A stretch of DNA of 64,000 bases, from contig NZ_CP045740.1 of the NCBI RefSeq assembly GCF_009650765.1, positions 5,990,001 to 6,054,000 on the forward strand, written 5' to 3'. The position numbers were made by a program, and so were the translations under genes. Positions within the stretch are counted from its first letter, which is position 1, and each line of letters opens with the position of its first letter. Source of the stretch: Streptomyces sp. SUK 48 (GTDB lineage: Bacteria > Actinomycetota > Actinomycetes > Streptomycetales > Streptomycetaceae). Positions 9,383 to 18,804 of the stretch are shown piece by piece. A model generated the notes under the pieces. It did not search any database, was not told where the DNA came from, and saw only the letters and a program-made list of their open reading frames with translations.

Positions 9383-10969
9383 TTGGATCAGTTGGCTCTG
9401 TTGTTCGCCCTGCTGCTCGGGGCCCTGGTGAGCGTCCCGGTGGGGGACCGCCTCGGGGTGCCGGCCCCGGTGCTGATGACGCTGTTCGGCGGGGTCCTCG
9501 CGGTGGCCGACTTCGTGCCCAACGTGAACATCCCGCCCGAGCTGATCCTGCCCGGACTGCTGCCCCCGCTGCTCTACGCGGCCGTACGACGCACCTCCTG
9601 GCGGCAGTTCACGACCAACAAGCGCCCGATCCTGACCCTGGCCGTCGCCCTGGTGTTCGTCACCACGGTGTGCGTCGCCTTCGTCGCCCACGCGATCGTG
9701 CCCGGCCTCTCGGTCGCCGCCGCCGTGGCGCTCGGCGCCCTGATCGCCCCGCCCGACCCGGTCGCCGCGACCAGCGTCGCCGGACAACTCGGGCTGCCGC
9801 GCCGCCTGGTGTCGATCCTGGAGGGCGAGGGGCTGTTCAACGACGTCACGGCCATCGTGCTCTACCACGTGGCGATCGCCGCCGCCGTGAGCGGCCTGTT
9901 CTCGCCCTGGCGGGCCGGGCTCGCGCTGGTGCTGTCCGCCGTGGTCGCGGTGGCCGTCGGGCTGCTGCTCGGCTGGGGCGCCAACCGGGTGATGGACCTG
10001 CTGGGGGACCCGACGCTCCAGATCGGCCTGACCCTGCTGGTGCCGTACGCCTCCTACGTGCTCGCGGAGAAGCTCCAGGGCTCCGGCGTGCTCGCCGTGC
10101 TCACCACGGCCCTCTACCTCTCCGAGTACGCCACCGGCGCCGACGACGTGATGACCCGGCTGGCCGGGCACACCTTCTGGGACATCATCGACACCCTCGT
10201 CACAGGCGTCGCCTTCGGCCTGATCGGCCTGGAGCTGCACAACGCGATCCGCACGGCCAGCGGGCGGTGGGGCGAGCTGCTCGGCTGGGCGGCCGCCGTC
10301 GCCGGTGTGGTGATCGTCGTACGGCTGCTGTGGCTGCTCCCGGCGACCTGGCTGACCAAACGGCTGCACGCCCGGCGCGACGTGGAGGAGGAGATCCCGG
10401 CGAGCTGGCGGGAGACGGTCGTGATGTGGTGGTCCGGGATGCGCGGGGTGGCCTCGGTCGCGCTGGCGCTGGCCATCCCGCTGGAGACCGACGCCGGGAA
10501 ACCCTTCCCGGACCGGGACGAGATCGTCTTCATCGCCTTCGGGGTGATCGTCGCGACCCTGGTGATCCAGGGGCTGACCCTGCCGTGGCTGGTCAAACGG
10601 CTGCGGGTGCGGGCGGACGCCGAGCGGGAGAAGGAGTACGAGAAGGAGCTCGCGGTGCGCGCGGCCAAGGCGGCCAAGCGCCGGCTGCGCGAGATCGAGC
10701 AGGTGGAGGAACTGCCCGAGGAGCTGTCCGAGCAGATGCTGCGGCAGGCGTTCGACATCGGCATCCGGATCAGCCCCGACATGGGCGAGGAGGAGCGCCG
10801 CGAGGCACAGCACCAGCGGGCCAAGCGGCTGAAGCGGATCCGGCGCATCCAGGGCGAGATGCTCAGCGCGGCCCGGCACGAGGTGCTCGCCGCGCGCAGC
10901 GAGCCGGGGGTGGACCCGGAGATCGTGGACCGGGTTCTGCGGCACCTCGATGTGCGCAGCCTGCGTTAG
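9383..10969 (+). CDS. Na+/H+ antiporter, CPA1 (NhaP-type)
   Basis: About 528 residues: a hydrophobic part of ~12 segments (residues 1-400) and a charged cytosolic helical tail. Transport signatures are PPDPVAATSVAGQL and EGEGLFNDVTAIVLYHVA, with the buried ND pair expected of CPA1 exchangers, and GMRGVASVALALAIPL. Predicted to exchange Na+ or K+ for protons at the membrane. I prefer the TTG at 9383 because GGAG lies 8 nt before it. The in-frame GTGs at 9353 and 9374 lack a ribosome site but cannot be excluded. No obvious operon partner. Confidence 0.88.
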   Translation: MDQLALLFALLLGALVSVPVGDRLGVPAPVLMTLFGGVLAVADFVPNVNIPPELILPGLLPPLLYAAVRRTSWRQFTTNKRPILTLAVALVFVTTVCVAFVAHAIVPGLSVAAAVALGALIAPPDPVAATSVAGQLGLPRRLVSILEGEGLFNDVTAIVLYHVAIAAAVSGLFSPWRAGLALVLSAVVAVAVGLLLGWGANRVMDLLGDPTLQIGLTLLVPYASYVLAEKLQGSGVLAVLTTALYLSEYATGADDVMTRLAGHTFWDIIDTLVTGVAFGLIGLELHNAIRTASGRWGELLGWAAAVAGVVIVVRLLWLLPATWLTKRLHARRDVEEEIPASWRETVVMWWSGMRGVASVALALAIPLETDAGKPFPDRDEIVFIAFGVIVATLVIQGLTLPWLVKRLRVRADAEREKEYEKELAVRAAKAAKRRLREIEQVEELPEELSEQMLRQAFDIGIRISPDMGEEERREAQHQRAKRLKRIRRIQGEMLSAARHEVLAARSEPGVDPEIVDRVLRHLDVRSLR

Positions 10970-10993
10970 GGAGGCTCGGCCGGACGCTCGGCG

Positions 10994-11077
10994 GGCCGCG
11001 TAGATCAGCCGGCCGCGCAGATCAGCCGGCCGTGTGGATCAGCGAGCCGCGTGGATCGGCTAGCTGTGTATATCCGG
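10994..11077. repeat. 17-nt degenerate tandem repeat
   Basis: Four full units (starts 10994, 11011, 11028, 11045) and a decayed fifth share the pattern GGCCGYGYRGATCAGCC, immediately after the antiporter stop and before the dehydrogenase promoter. Phase is exactly 17 nt. No coding frame uses it. Function unknown. Confidence 0.8.
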
Positions 11078-11145
11078 TCATACGTATGTATGGGGTCTGT
11101 GGATAACCGGAAGCGCCGTCCGCCCCGTACTCCTACTCTCGGATC

Positions 11146-11886
11146 ATGACTCGCAACATCGTGATCAGTGGAGGCGGCACGGGCATCGGGCTGGCGACGG
11201 CGCGCGCCTTCGCCGCGGACGGGGACCGGGTGCTGCTCCTCGGGCGGCGCGCGGAGGTGCTGGAGAAGGCCGGGGTGCCGGGGGCGCTCACCCACGCGGC
11301 CGATCTCACCGAGCCCGCCGACGTGCGGGAGACCGCCCGGCTCGTCGCCCGGGAGTTCGGCACCGTCGACGTGCTCGTGCACAGCGCCGGGGGCTCCGGC
11401 GGCCTGGAGCCGCCGGCCGGCGGCGAGGACCCCCTCGACCGGGTGGCCCATGCCTGGACCGTCGCCTTCGGACTCAACACCCTCACCGCAGTGCTGCTCA
11501 CCGAGGCCCTCCAGGAGCGGCTCGCCGAGCCCGGCGGGCGGGTGCTCTTCCTCAGCTCCATCGCCGCCTACCGGGGCTCGGGCACCGGCGCCTACGCGGC
11601 GTCCAAGGCCGCGCTGCACCCCTACGCCCACGACCTGGCCCGCCGCCTGGGCCACCGGGGCATCACGGTGAACGTGGTCGCGCCCGGTTACATCGAGGAC
11701 ACCGACTTCTTCGGCGACGGCCTGCCCGAGGAGCGGCGCGGACAGCTCGTGGCCGAGACCTCCACCGGCCGGGCGGGCGAGCCGGGCGACGTGGCGTCCA
11801 CCCTGCACTGGCTGGCCTCGCCCGCCGCCGGGCACATCACCTCACAGATCATCCAGGTCAACGGAGGCGCGGAACGCGGGCATTGA
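11146..11886 (+). CDS. short-chain dehydrogenase/reductase
   Basis: 246-residue classical SDR. The Rossmann motif GGGTGIGLATA is at residues ~6-16, HSAGGSGG replaces the usual NAG region, the catalytic Ser is in LFLSSIAAYRG and Tyr/Lys in YAASKAAL. The end INGGA-like IQVNGGAERGH is typical. Uses NAD(P)H for an unknown alcohol or ketone substrate. TACTCT lies 6 nt before the ATG and there is no ribosome site, so a leaderless transcript is likely. Convergent with the MscS gene. Confidence 0.9.
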   Translation: MTRNIVISGGGTGIGLATARAFAADGDRVLLLGRRAEVLEKAGVPGALTHAADLTEPADVRETARLVAREFGTVDVLVHSAGGSGGLEPPAGGEDPLDRVAHAWTVAFGLNTLTAVLLTEALQERLAEPGGRVLFLSSIAAYRGSGTGAYAASKAALHPYAHDLARRLGHRGITVNVVAPGYIEDTDFFGDGLPEERRGQLVAETSTGRAGEPGDVASTLHWLASPAAGHITSQIIQVNGGAERGH

Positions 11887-11917
11887 GCCGCGCCTAGGCG
11901 CCACCGGTACCGCCCGG

Positions 11918-13024
11918 TCAGCTCCGGCCGGTGCGCGGGAACTCGTACGCCTTGCGCAGCGAGTGCCGGTCCGGGGAGGGCACGCGGTAGGGCGGCAGCA
12001 CCGCCTCCGAGGTGTTGACCCGGGGCAGCGCGTAGGGGTGCTCCGCGGAGAGCCAGGTGATCATCTGCTCGCGGACCGCGACCCGCACCGTCCATATGTC
12101 GTCGGAGTCCTTCGCGGTCACCAGCGCCCGCACCTCCATGGTGTTGGCGGTGGAGTCGGTGACCACCAGGTTGGAGGCGCGGCCGTCCCAGGCCGCGCAC
12201 TGGCGCAGGATGTCGCGCAGCTTCTCGCGCATCGCCTCCAGGGGCGCGCTGTGGTCGAGCTGCCAGAACACGATCCCGGTCATCTGCGGGGTGCCCCGCG
12301 ACCAGTTCTCGAACGGCTTGGAGGTGAAGTACGACACCGGCATGGTGATCCGGCGCTCGTCCCAGGTCCGTACCGTCAGAAAGGTCAGGGTGATCTCCTC
12401 GACCGCGCCCCACTCGCCGTCCACGACCACGGTGTCCCCGATGCGCACCATGTCACCGAAGGCGATCTGGAGCCCGGCGAACAGGTTCGACAGCGTGGAC
12501 TGCGCGGCGACACCGGCCACGATGCCGAGGACACCGGCCGAGGCCAGCAGGGAGGCGCCCGCGGCCCGCATCGCCGGGAAGGTCAGCAGCATCGAGGCCA
12601 CCGCGACCACACCGACGATCGCCGAGACCACGCGCATGATCAGCGTGACCTGGGTGCGCACCCGCCGAACCCGCGCCGCGTCGTGGTGGACGCGGGCGTA
12701 GCGGCTGTACGTCGTCTCGACCACGGCGCTCGCGATCCGGATCACCAGCCAGGCCGCGGCCCCGATCAGTACCAGGGTCAGGGTCCGGCCGACCCCGACC
12801 CGGTGCTCCTCGAACAGCTCCGCCTGGTCGTACGAGCCTCTGAGCAGGGCGGCGCACAGGACCAGCTGATACGGAACGCGGGCGCGCCGCAGCCGGTCCC
12901 ACAGGGGGGTCTCGGAGTGGCGTTCGTCCGCTTTACGCAGCAGCACGTCGGTGGCCCAGCCGATGAGGACGGTCAGGAACACGGACGCGCCGACCACGAT
13001 CACAGGGCGCAGTACGGTCTCCAT
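11918..13024 (-). CDS. mechanosensitive ion channel, MscS family
   Basis: 368 residues with an N-terminal membrane helix, further helices at ~55-75, ~95-115 and ~155-200, then the MscS core: pore helix with ASLLASAGVLGIVAGVAAQS and the beta-domain SNLFAGLQIAFGDMVRIGD, EEITLTFLTVRTWDERRITM and PVSYFTSKPFENWSR. Releases solutes when membrane tension rises. Start ATG at 13024 chosen because the frame upstream is not protein-like; the ribosome site is weak. Divergent from the hydrolase gene with a 97-bp gap. Confidence 0.9.
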   Translation of the reverse strand: METVLRPVIVVGASVFLTVLIGWATDVLLRKADERHSETPLWDRLRRARVPYQLVLCAALLRGSYDQAELFEEHRVGVGRTLTLVLIGAAAWLVIRIASAVVETTYSRYARVHHDAARVRRVRTQVTLIMRVVSAIVGVVAVASMLLTFPAMRAAGASLLASAGVLGIVAGVAAQSTLSNLFAGLQIAFGDMVRIGDTVVVDGEWGAVEEITLTFLTVRTWDERRITMPVSYFTSKPFENWSRGTPQMTGIVFWQLDHSAPLEAMREKLRDILRQCAAWDGRASNLVVTDSTANTMEVRALVTAKDSDDIWTVRVAVREQMITWLSAEHPYALPRVNTSEAVLPPYRVPSPDRHSLRKAYEFPRTGRS

Positions 13025-13121
13025 GCCTTCGAACGTAACCGCACACGGCGATCGTGAACCTGTGACTTGAGCCGCTCCGGGCCCGGCGGGGCCCCGGCCC
13101 CGCGGCTGGCACCATGGGCTC

Positions 13122-13700
13122 ATGAACATCATGCTCTTTCACTCGACCTACGGGCTCGGGCCCGCGGTGCGCGACGCCGCCGACCGGCTGCGCGCGGCCG
13201 GCCACGAGGTGTGGACGCCGGACCTCTTCGAGGGGCGGACGTTCGGCACCGTCGAGGAGGGCATGGAGTTCGGCGACGGGATCGGCAAGGAGGAGCTGCT
13301 GAAGCGGGCCGTGCTGGCGGCGGCGCCCTACTCGGAGCGTGGGCTGGTCTACGCCGGGTTCTCGCTCGGCGCCTCCGTGGCGCAGACCCTGGCCCTCGGC
13401 GACGACAAGGCGCGCGGGCTGCTGCTTCTGCACGGCACCTCGGACATCGCGCCGAACGCGTCCGTGGACGAGCTGCCGGTGCAGCTGCACGTGGCCGAGC
13501 CGGACCCGTTCGAGACGGACGACTGGCTCAGCGCCTGGTACCTCCAGATGGGCCGGGCGGGCGCCGATGTGGAGGTCTACCGGTACGCCGGGGCCGGGCA
13601 CCTCTACACCGACCCCGACCTGCCGGACTACGACGCGCAGGCCGCCGAGGCGACCTGGCGCGTGGCGCTCGGCTTCCTCGACGGCCTGCGGACCGCCTAG
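13122..13700 (+). CDS. dienelactone hydrolase-like alpha/beta hydrolase
   Basis: 192 residues. The nucleophile elbow reads GFSLGAS (Ser rather than the Cys of classic dienelactone hydrolase), with an acidic residue near AEPDPFETDD and the catalytic His in GAGHLYTD. Cytosolic; substrate unknown. CACCAT lies 6 nt upstream of the ATG without a ribosome site, consistent with leaderless initiation. Its stop codon forms part of a 15-bp inverted repeat shared with the convergent phosphatase gene. Confidence 0.87.
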   Translation: MNIMLFHSTYGLGPAVRDAADRLRAAGHEVWTPDLFEGRTFGTVEEGMEFGDGIGKEELLKRAVLAAAPYSERGLVYAGFSLGASVAQTLALGDDKARGLLLLHGTSDIAPNASVDELPVQLHVAEPDPFETDDWLSAWYLQMGRAGADVEVYRYAGAGHLYTDPDLPDYDAQAAEATWRVALGFLDGLRTA

Positions 13701-13801
13701 GACCTCTCGTGCGGCCCCAGGGTCTTTCGTTCGGATCAGGCCGGATCAGGGAGCGGTGCCAGACCCCGCGAGCCCGGCAAGATCCACACGAGAGGTCCTA
13801 G
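13697..13801. repeat. 15-bp inverted repeat spanning two stop codons
   Basis: CTAGGACCTCTCGTG at 13697-13711 is exactly complementary to CACGAGAGGTCCTAG at 13787-13801, with 75 bp between. Each arm contains the TAG stop of one convergent gene. The middle holds CGGATCAGG twice (13732, 13742) and GGGTCT/AGACCC arms. A bidirectional terminator or extended hairpin is possible. Confidence 0.85.
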
Positions 13802-15468
13802 ACCGGGTCGTAGGTGCGCTCGACCTTCTGCGTGCCGGTGCGGGTGCGGTACGAGCGCTCCCACTTGGCGGTGGCGTTCTGGTCGGTGCGGTCGGAGAGG
13901 ACGTAGTAGTCCATCTGCGCGCGGTCGGCGGTGATGTCCAGCACACCGAAGCCGTGCCGGTCGGTGTCCACCCAGTGGACGTGCCGGTTGGCGGCCTCGA
14001 TGAGCGGCGCGGCGACCGCGGAGACCACGCCCTCGGGGACCTTGACGATGTCGTCGAGGTTGTCGGAGGTCATCGAGGTGATGACGAACTCGGTGGCGGC
14101 CGACCGGGACAGCGGGTAGGTGCCCGCGTCCACCGGCACGTCGTTGGCCCAGGACATGTGGATGTCGCCGGTCAGGAAGACGGTGTTGCCGATGTTGTTC
14201 GACGTCAGGTGGTCGAGGAGTTCCCGGCGGTCGTGGGTGTAGCCGTCCCACTGGTCGGTGTTGATGCCTATGCCGCCCTGCGGCAGGTCGAGCAGCTGGG
14301 CGAGCGGCCCCAGCAGGTCCGCGGTGAGGGAGCCGATGACGAACGGCGCGATCATCACCGAGTTGCCGACCAGGCGCCACTTGGTGTCGGACGCGGTCAG
14401 GCCCGCCTTCAGCCAGTCGAGCTGGGCCCGGCCGGTGATGGTGCGGCCGGCGTCGTCCACCGAGCCGCTGGTGCCGGACACCTGCTGGGAGCGGAAGGAG
14501 CGCAGGTCCAGCAGGGACAGGTCGGCGAGCTTGCCGAAGCGCAGCCGCCGGTAGGTGGTGCCCTCGATCGCCGGGCGCACCGGCATCCACTCGAAGTACG
14601 CCTGCTTGGCGGCGGCCTTGCGGGCGGTCCAGGTGCCCTCGGCGCCCTCGGTGTGGTTGACCGCGCCGCCCGACCACGCGTTGTCGGCGAACTCGTGGTC
14701 GTCCCAGATCGCGATGACCGGCGCCTTCAGGTGCAGGGCCTGGAGGTCGGCGTCGGTCTTGTACTTGCCGTGCCGGGTGCGGTAGTCGGCGAGGGTGATG
14801 ATCTCGTTGGCGGGGGCGTGCTGCCGGATCACCTTGCCGCGGGCCGCGTACTCGCCGGTCTTGTACTCGTAGATGTAGTCGCCGAGGTGCAGCCAGGCGT
14901 CGAGGTCGCTGCGCGCCGCGAGGTGGCGGTACGAGGAGAAGTAGCCGGCCTCCCAGTTGGCGCAGGTGACCACGCCGAACCGGAGCCCGGAGATGTCCGC
15001 GGTGGCGGCCGGGGCGGTGCGGGTGCGCGCGACGGGGGAGTCGGTGCCGCCGGAGGAGAAACGGAACCAGTAGTCGGTGGCCGGCTGGAGGCCGCGGATG
15101 TCCGCCTTCACCGTGTGGTCCGAGGCGGCCGTCGCGGTGGTGGAGCCCTTGCTGACGACCTGGGTGAGCGCCTTGTCGGTGGCGACGACCCAGCTCACCG
15201 CGGTGTCCGGGCCGACGCCGGAGCCGGGGGTGGCGTCCGGGGTCGGGGTGACGCGGGTCCACAGCAGGATGCCGTCGGGCAGCGGGTCGCCGGAGGCCAC
15301 GCCGTGCAGGAACGCGGGGGCCTGGCCGGAGGCGCGGGCCGGGAGGGCGGCGGCGAGCGGCCCGGCCAGCACAGCGGTCGCCGCCACGGCCTTGACGACC
15401 GTACGGCGGCGGGGGGAGAGGGAGTTGAGGCCCTGGGAGGCCGGCAGCGATCTGTTTCGACTGGTCAC
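13798..15468 (-). CDS. phoD: PhoD-type alkaline phosphatase, Tat-exported
   Basis: 556 residues. The N-terminus has a twin-arginine signal ([13 protein letters not shown]) and a hydrophobic segment ending ALPARASG. The mature part starts with the PhoD N-terminal domain ([20 protein letters not shown]) and carries metal-site motifs [31 protein letters not shown] and [11 protein letters not shown] secreted metal-dependent phosphodiesterase/phosphatase that releases phosphate. The palindrome TACCGATCGGTA lies 13-24 nt before the ATG. PhoD genes are usually under PhoP, but I could not identify a convincing 11-nt PHO-box repeat here. Confidence 0.94.
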   Translation of the reverse strand: MTSRNRSLPASQGLNSLSPRRRTVVKAVAATAVLAGPLAAALPARASGQAPAFLHGVASGDPLPDGILLWTRVTPTPDATPGSGVGPDTAVSWVVATDKALTQVVSKGSTTATAASDHTVKADIRGLQPATDYWFRFSSGGTDSPVARTRTAPAATADISGLRFGVVTCANWEAGYFSSYRHLAARSDLDAWLHLGDYIYEYKTGEYAARGKVIRQHAPANEIITLADYRTRHGKYKTDADLQALHLKAPVIAIWDDHEFADNAWSGGAVNHTEGAEGTWTARKAAAKQAYFEWMPVRPAIEGTTYRRLRFGKLADLSLLDLRSFRSQQVSGTSGSVDDAGRTITGRAQLDWLKAGLTASDTKWRLVGNSVMIAPFVIGSLTADLLGPLAQLLDLPQGGIGINTDQWDGYTHDRRELLDHLTSNNIGNTVFLTGDIHMSWANDVPVDAGTYPLSRSAATEFVITSMTSDNLDDIVKVPEGVVSAVAAPLIEAANRHVHWVDTDRHGFGVLDITADRAQMDYYVLSDRTDQNATAKWERSYRTRTGTQKVERTYDPV

Positions 15469-15500
15469 GGCCGATCAGGTTACCGATCGGTAGAACAAAA

Positions 15501-15531
15501 GAACGGGCGAACAGGGAATGTTCGCCCGCTC
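15501..15531 (-). terminator. Terminator between the DsbA-like gene and phoD
   Basis: Perfect 10-bp stem (15504-15513 with 15519-15528), 5-nt loop, followed on the minus strand by TTCTTTTGTT. This ends the DsbA-like transcript and lies just upstream of phoD. Confidence 0.85.
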
Positions 15532-15604
15532 TTCACCGAGCCGTCGGTTTTCGACGGGGCGTCAGCCCCTGGCGTTCGCCGGCCGGATGGGACCTATGGG
15601 GTAT

Positions 15605-16414
15605 TCAGCCCTTGATGGCCGCGTCGATGACCTTGTTGAACTCGTCCACCGACGTGATCATGTTGCCGCCGTTGAGCTGCTTGCCGTCCATGACGAACGC
15701 CGGGGTGCCGGTCACGCCGTCCTTGTTGTGGTCGAACTGCTTCGACATGTTCACCGCCCAGGCGTCGTAGGTGCCCTTCTTGACGGCGTTCTGGAAGGTG
15801 GCGTTGCCCTTGAGCGCCGGAACGGTGTCGGCGATCTTGATGAGGTAGTTGTCGTCCTTGAACTTGTCGTCGTTCTCGTCCGGGTGCCACTTCGTGGAGT
15901 AAAGCGCGGACTTGTAGTCCAGGAACGCCTGGGGGCTGACGTTCAGGGCGGCGCCCAGCGCGCTCAGCGCGTTCTTGGAGCCCACACCGTTGTCGTGGGC
16001 GTCCAGGAACGTGGCGCCCACGTACTGGTACTTGAACTTGCCGTCGTCGATGTCCTTGTGCAGCGTCGAGCCGACCGTCTGCTCGAACTGGGCGCAGACC
16101 GGGCAGCGCGGGTCCTCGTACATCTTGAGGGTCTTCTTGGCGCTCGCCTTGCCGATGACGACCGTGGTGCCCTTGGCGCCCTCGGTGTGGGCCGGGGCGA
16201 CGACCTTCGCGTCCTTCAGGCCCTCCCAGTAGCTGGGCTTGTTGGCCTGGACGACGGCGTAGCCGATGCCGCCCGCGGCCGCCAGCGCGACCACGACGCC
16301 GCCGGCCACGAACGCCTGGCGCTTGGCCTTGTCCCGCTTGGCCTGGCGCTCGCGCTCCACGCGCAGCCGCTCCCGGGCCGCGTTCTTCGACGCCTGGCTG
16401 TTCCGCTTGCTCAT
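15605..16414 (-). CDS. DsbA-like thioredoxin-fold membrane-anchored protein
   Basis: 269 residues. A basic N-terminal helix (ARERLRVERERQAKRDKAKR) precedes one membrane segment (AFVAGGVVVALAAAGG), so the domain faces the outside. The thioredoxin-fold part has the redox motif CPVC in MYEDPRCPVCAQFEQTVG and a cis-Pro loop GTPAFVMDG. Likely catalyses disulfide exchange in exported proteins. GGGAGAA lies 7-10 nt before the ATG. A paralogue with CPAC is at 46871. The adjacent membrane protein on the same strand could be a partner, but that is inference. Confidence 0.92.
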   Translation of the reverse strand: MSKRNSQASKNAARERLRVERERQAKRDKAKRQAFVAGGVVVALAAAGGIGYAVVQANKPSYWEGLKDAKVVAPAHTEGAKGTTVVIGKASAKKTLKMYEDPRCPVCAQFEQTVGSTLHKDIDDGKFKYQYVGATFLDAHDNGVGSKNALSALGAALNVSPQAFLDYKSALYSTKWHPDENDDKFKDDNYLIKIADTVPALKGNATFQNAVKKGTYDAWAVNMSKQFDHNKDGVTGTPAFVMDGKQLNGGNMITSVDEFNKVIDAAIKG

Positions 16415-16481
16415 GTCGGTGTTCTCCCTGGGGGTCGCGCAGCTGTCGTGCGCGGAATACGGGTGGCGTGCTCGGGGCCGC

Positions 16482-17165
16482 TCACCAGGTGGTGAGCGGG
16501 GCGGAGCACGGCGGTCCACGCCGTCCCAGGGAGTGGGCGAGCAGCCGGTCGCGCGCGGCGCAGGGGCGCCGGACCGGGCGCGGCGGGCGCCCCTCCGGCA
16601 GGAGTCGTCCGCAGACCGCGGCCACCGCGAGGAGCAGCGGCCGGAAGGAGGCGGCGGCCACCGCGCGCAGCAGCTGCACCAGGGCCCGCTCGCCCCGGCG
16701 CAGCCAGGCGGCGGCCAGCAGGCTCACGCCGATGTGCGCGGCGAGCAGCAGCCAGGCGGTGGCCGGGGAGGCGTTCGCCAGCACTCCGGCGGCCTGCCCG
16801 CGGCCCACCTGGGCCAGCGGGGTGCCCACCGCGCCGCCGTGGCACAGCAGGTCGAAGCCGAAGGCGTGCAGGGGGCCGGCGACCGGGCCGCCCGCCCGGC
16901 CGTAACAGGTCTGCTGGCCGGTGGTGAACACCGTGTCCGCGGCCAGTTCCAGCGGGACCAGCAGGGCCGCGATCCGGCCGAAGCCGCGCTCGCGGCCCGC
17001 CAGCGCGTACGCCCCGGCGAAGACACCGGCGGCGACCGCGGCCACGGTCGCGCCCGGCAGCGGGGTCCGGGACAGCAGCACGTGCGACGCGGTGCCGAGG
17101 GTCACGACGAAGGCCGTGAACAGCACCGCGCGTACGGCTCTGAGGTGGGTCCCGGATATGTCCAT
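16482..17165 (-). CDS. unrecognised multi-pass membrane protein
   Basis: About 227 residues with four to five hydrophobic segments (~10-30, 35-52, 62-82, 130-155, 170-190). Two cysteine-containing motifs lie in the loops: TCYGRAGG and LLCHGGAVG. The C-terminus is Arg/Pro-rich. I do not recognise the family. It lies 67 bp before the DsbA-like gene on the same strand. Neither the ATG at 17165 nor the in-frame GTG at 17186 has a good ribosome site, so the start is uncertain. Confidence 0.7.
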   Translation of the reverse strand: MDISGTHLRAVRAVLFTAFVVTLGTASHVLLSRTPLPGATVAAVAAGVFAGAYALAGRERGFGRIAALLVPLELAADTVFTTGQQTCYGRAGGPVAGPLHAFGFDLLCHGGAVGTPLAQVGRGQAAGVLANASPATAWLLLAAHIGVSLLAAAWLRRGERALVQLLRAVAAASFRPLLLAVAAVCGRLLPEGRPPRPVRRPCAARDRLLAHSLGRRGPPCSAPLTTW

Positions 17166-17254
17166 AGCGAGAGCAGAGTCTGTCACGAACCGGAGTAAGG
17201 GACCCCTAAAGGGGGCCTGTGAGTACGCGCACGCCACCGCTTCGGCGGTACGTC

Positions 17255-18580
17255 CTACAGGCCCGGGATACGGCCGTTGCGGAACAGTTCCACGAAGAGG
17301 TGGTGGTCCGCGCGGGCGCGGGCGCCGTAGGTGTGCGCGAAGTCGACCAGCAGGGGTGCGAAGCCCTCCTCGTCGGCCGCGATCGCCGCGTCGATGGCCC
17401 GCTCGGTGGAGAAGGGCACCAGGGACTCGCCGGAGGTGTCGTCCGCCGCCGCGTGCATGGTCGCCGTGGCCCGGCCCAGGTCGGCCACGACCAGCGCGAT
17501 CTCCTCCGGGTCGTCGAGGTCGCTCCAGTCCAGGTCGACCGCGTACGGCGAGACCTCGGCGACCAGCTGGCCCGCGCCGTCCAGCTCGGTCCAGCCGAGC
17601 CACGGGTCGGCGTGCGCCTGGAGGGCGCGCTGGGAGATCACCGTGCGGTGGCCCTCGTGCTGGAAGTACCCGGCGACGGCGGGATCGGTGAGGTGCCGGG
17701 AGACGGCCGGGGTCTGGGCCTGCTTGATGTAGATCACGACATCGTTCTCCAGGGCGTCGCTGTGGCCCTCCAGGAGGATGTTGTACGACGGCAGCCCGGC
17801 CGAGCCGATGCCCACGCCCCGGCGGCCCACGACGTCCTTGACCCGGTAGGAGTCCGGGCGGGCCAGGGAGGAGTCCGGCAGCGTCTCCAGGTAGCCGTCG
17901 AAGGCCGCGAGGATCTTGTAGCGGTCGGCCGCGTCCAGCTCCACGGTGCCGGGGCCCGAGGCGAACCGGCGTTCGAAGTCACGGATCTCGGTCATCGAGT
18001 CCAGCAGCTCGAACCGGGTGAGCGAGCGGGCCGCGCGCAGCGCGCCGAGCAGCGGGCCCTCGGCGGTGTCCAGGGTGAACGGCGGCACCTCGTCGCTCTT
18101 GGCGCCGGTGGCCAGGGCGTGGATCCGCTCCCGGTACGCGTCCGCGTAGACCGTCACCAGCTCGGTGATCTGCTCGTCGCTCAGCGCCTTGGCGTACCCG
18201 AGGAGCGCGACCGAGGCGGAGAAGCGCTTCAGGTCCCAGGTGAAGGGGCCGACGTACGCCTCGTCGAAGTCGTTGACGTTGAACACCAGGCGGCCGTACG
18301 AGTCCATGTACGTGCCGAAGTTCTCGGCGTGCAGGTCGCCGTGGATCCACACGCGCGAGGTGCGGTCGTCCAGGTAGGGGCCGCCCCGGCGCTCGGCGTC
18401 GAGGTCGTGGTAGAAGAGGCACGCCGTGCCCCGGTAGAAGGCGAAGGCCGAGGCCGCCATCTTCCGGAACTTCACCCGGAACGCGGCCGGGTCGGCGGCC
18501 AGGAGCCTGCCGAAGGCGGTGTCGAACACGGCGAGGATCTCCTCGCCGCGCTGCTCGGCGCTGAGCTGTGGGACCGACAT
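17255..18580 (-). CDS. DUF2252 family protein
   Basis: 441 residues matching DUF2252 throughout. The motif WIHGDLHAENFGTY followed by NVNDFDEAYVGPFTWDL resembles the catalytic loop and metal site of aminoglycoside-phosphotransferase-like kinases, so a small-molecule kinase activity is plausible but unproven. The start ATG at 18580 follows AGGAGG with good spacing. Divergent from dnaE with 224 bp between them. Confidence 0.9.
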   Translation of the reverse strand: MSVPQLSAEQRGEEILAVFDTAFGRLLAADPAAFRVKFRKMAASAFAFYRGTACLFYHDLDAERRGGPYLDDRTSRVWIHGDLHAENFGTYMDSYGRLVFNVNDFDEAYVGPFTWDLKRFSASVALLGYAKALSDEQITELVTVYADAYRERIHALATGAKSDEVPPFTLDTAEGPLLGALRAARSLTRFELLDSMTEIRDFERRFASGPGTVELDAADRYKILAAFDGYLETLPDSSLARPDSYRVKDVVGRRGVGIGSAGLPSYNILLEGHSDALENDVVIYIKQAQTPAVSRHLTDPAVAGYFQHEGHRTVISQRALQAHADPWLGWTELDGAGQLVAEVSPYAVDLDWSDLDDPEEIALVVADLGRATATMHAAADDTSGESLVPFSTERAIDAAIAADEEGFAPLLVDFAHTYGARARADHHLFVELFRNGRIPGL

Positions 18581-18804
18581 CGCGGGATGCCTCCTGGTGC
18601 GGGAGTGGTGCGTCACTGTGCGTTCATGTGTGCGACAGCGCTTTCGCCGTCTCCAACGGGCGACGCCGCGCGGGAGTGCCCGGTTCCCGCCCGGACGTAC
18701 GCGGGGATCCACTCCGCCTGTCAGTGCCAGGGCATAGGATTCGACGCTGTCCCCCCGAGTGTCCGCCCGCCCGTCGCCTGACGTTCCCCGTTGGAGGCCA
18801 AACC

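Noticed and set aside
8780..10945. 721-codon minus-strand frame opposite the acetyltransferase and antiporter genes
   Set aside because: Antisense shadow without a start signal or family features.
15481..15530. PHO-box upstream of phoD
   Set aside because: GTTC-like repeats occur at 8-nt, not 11-nt, spacing and overlap the preceding terminator; not convincing.
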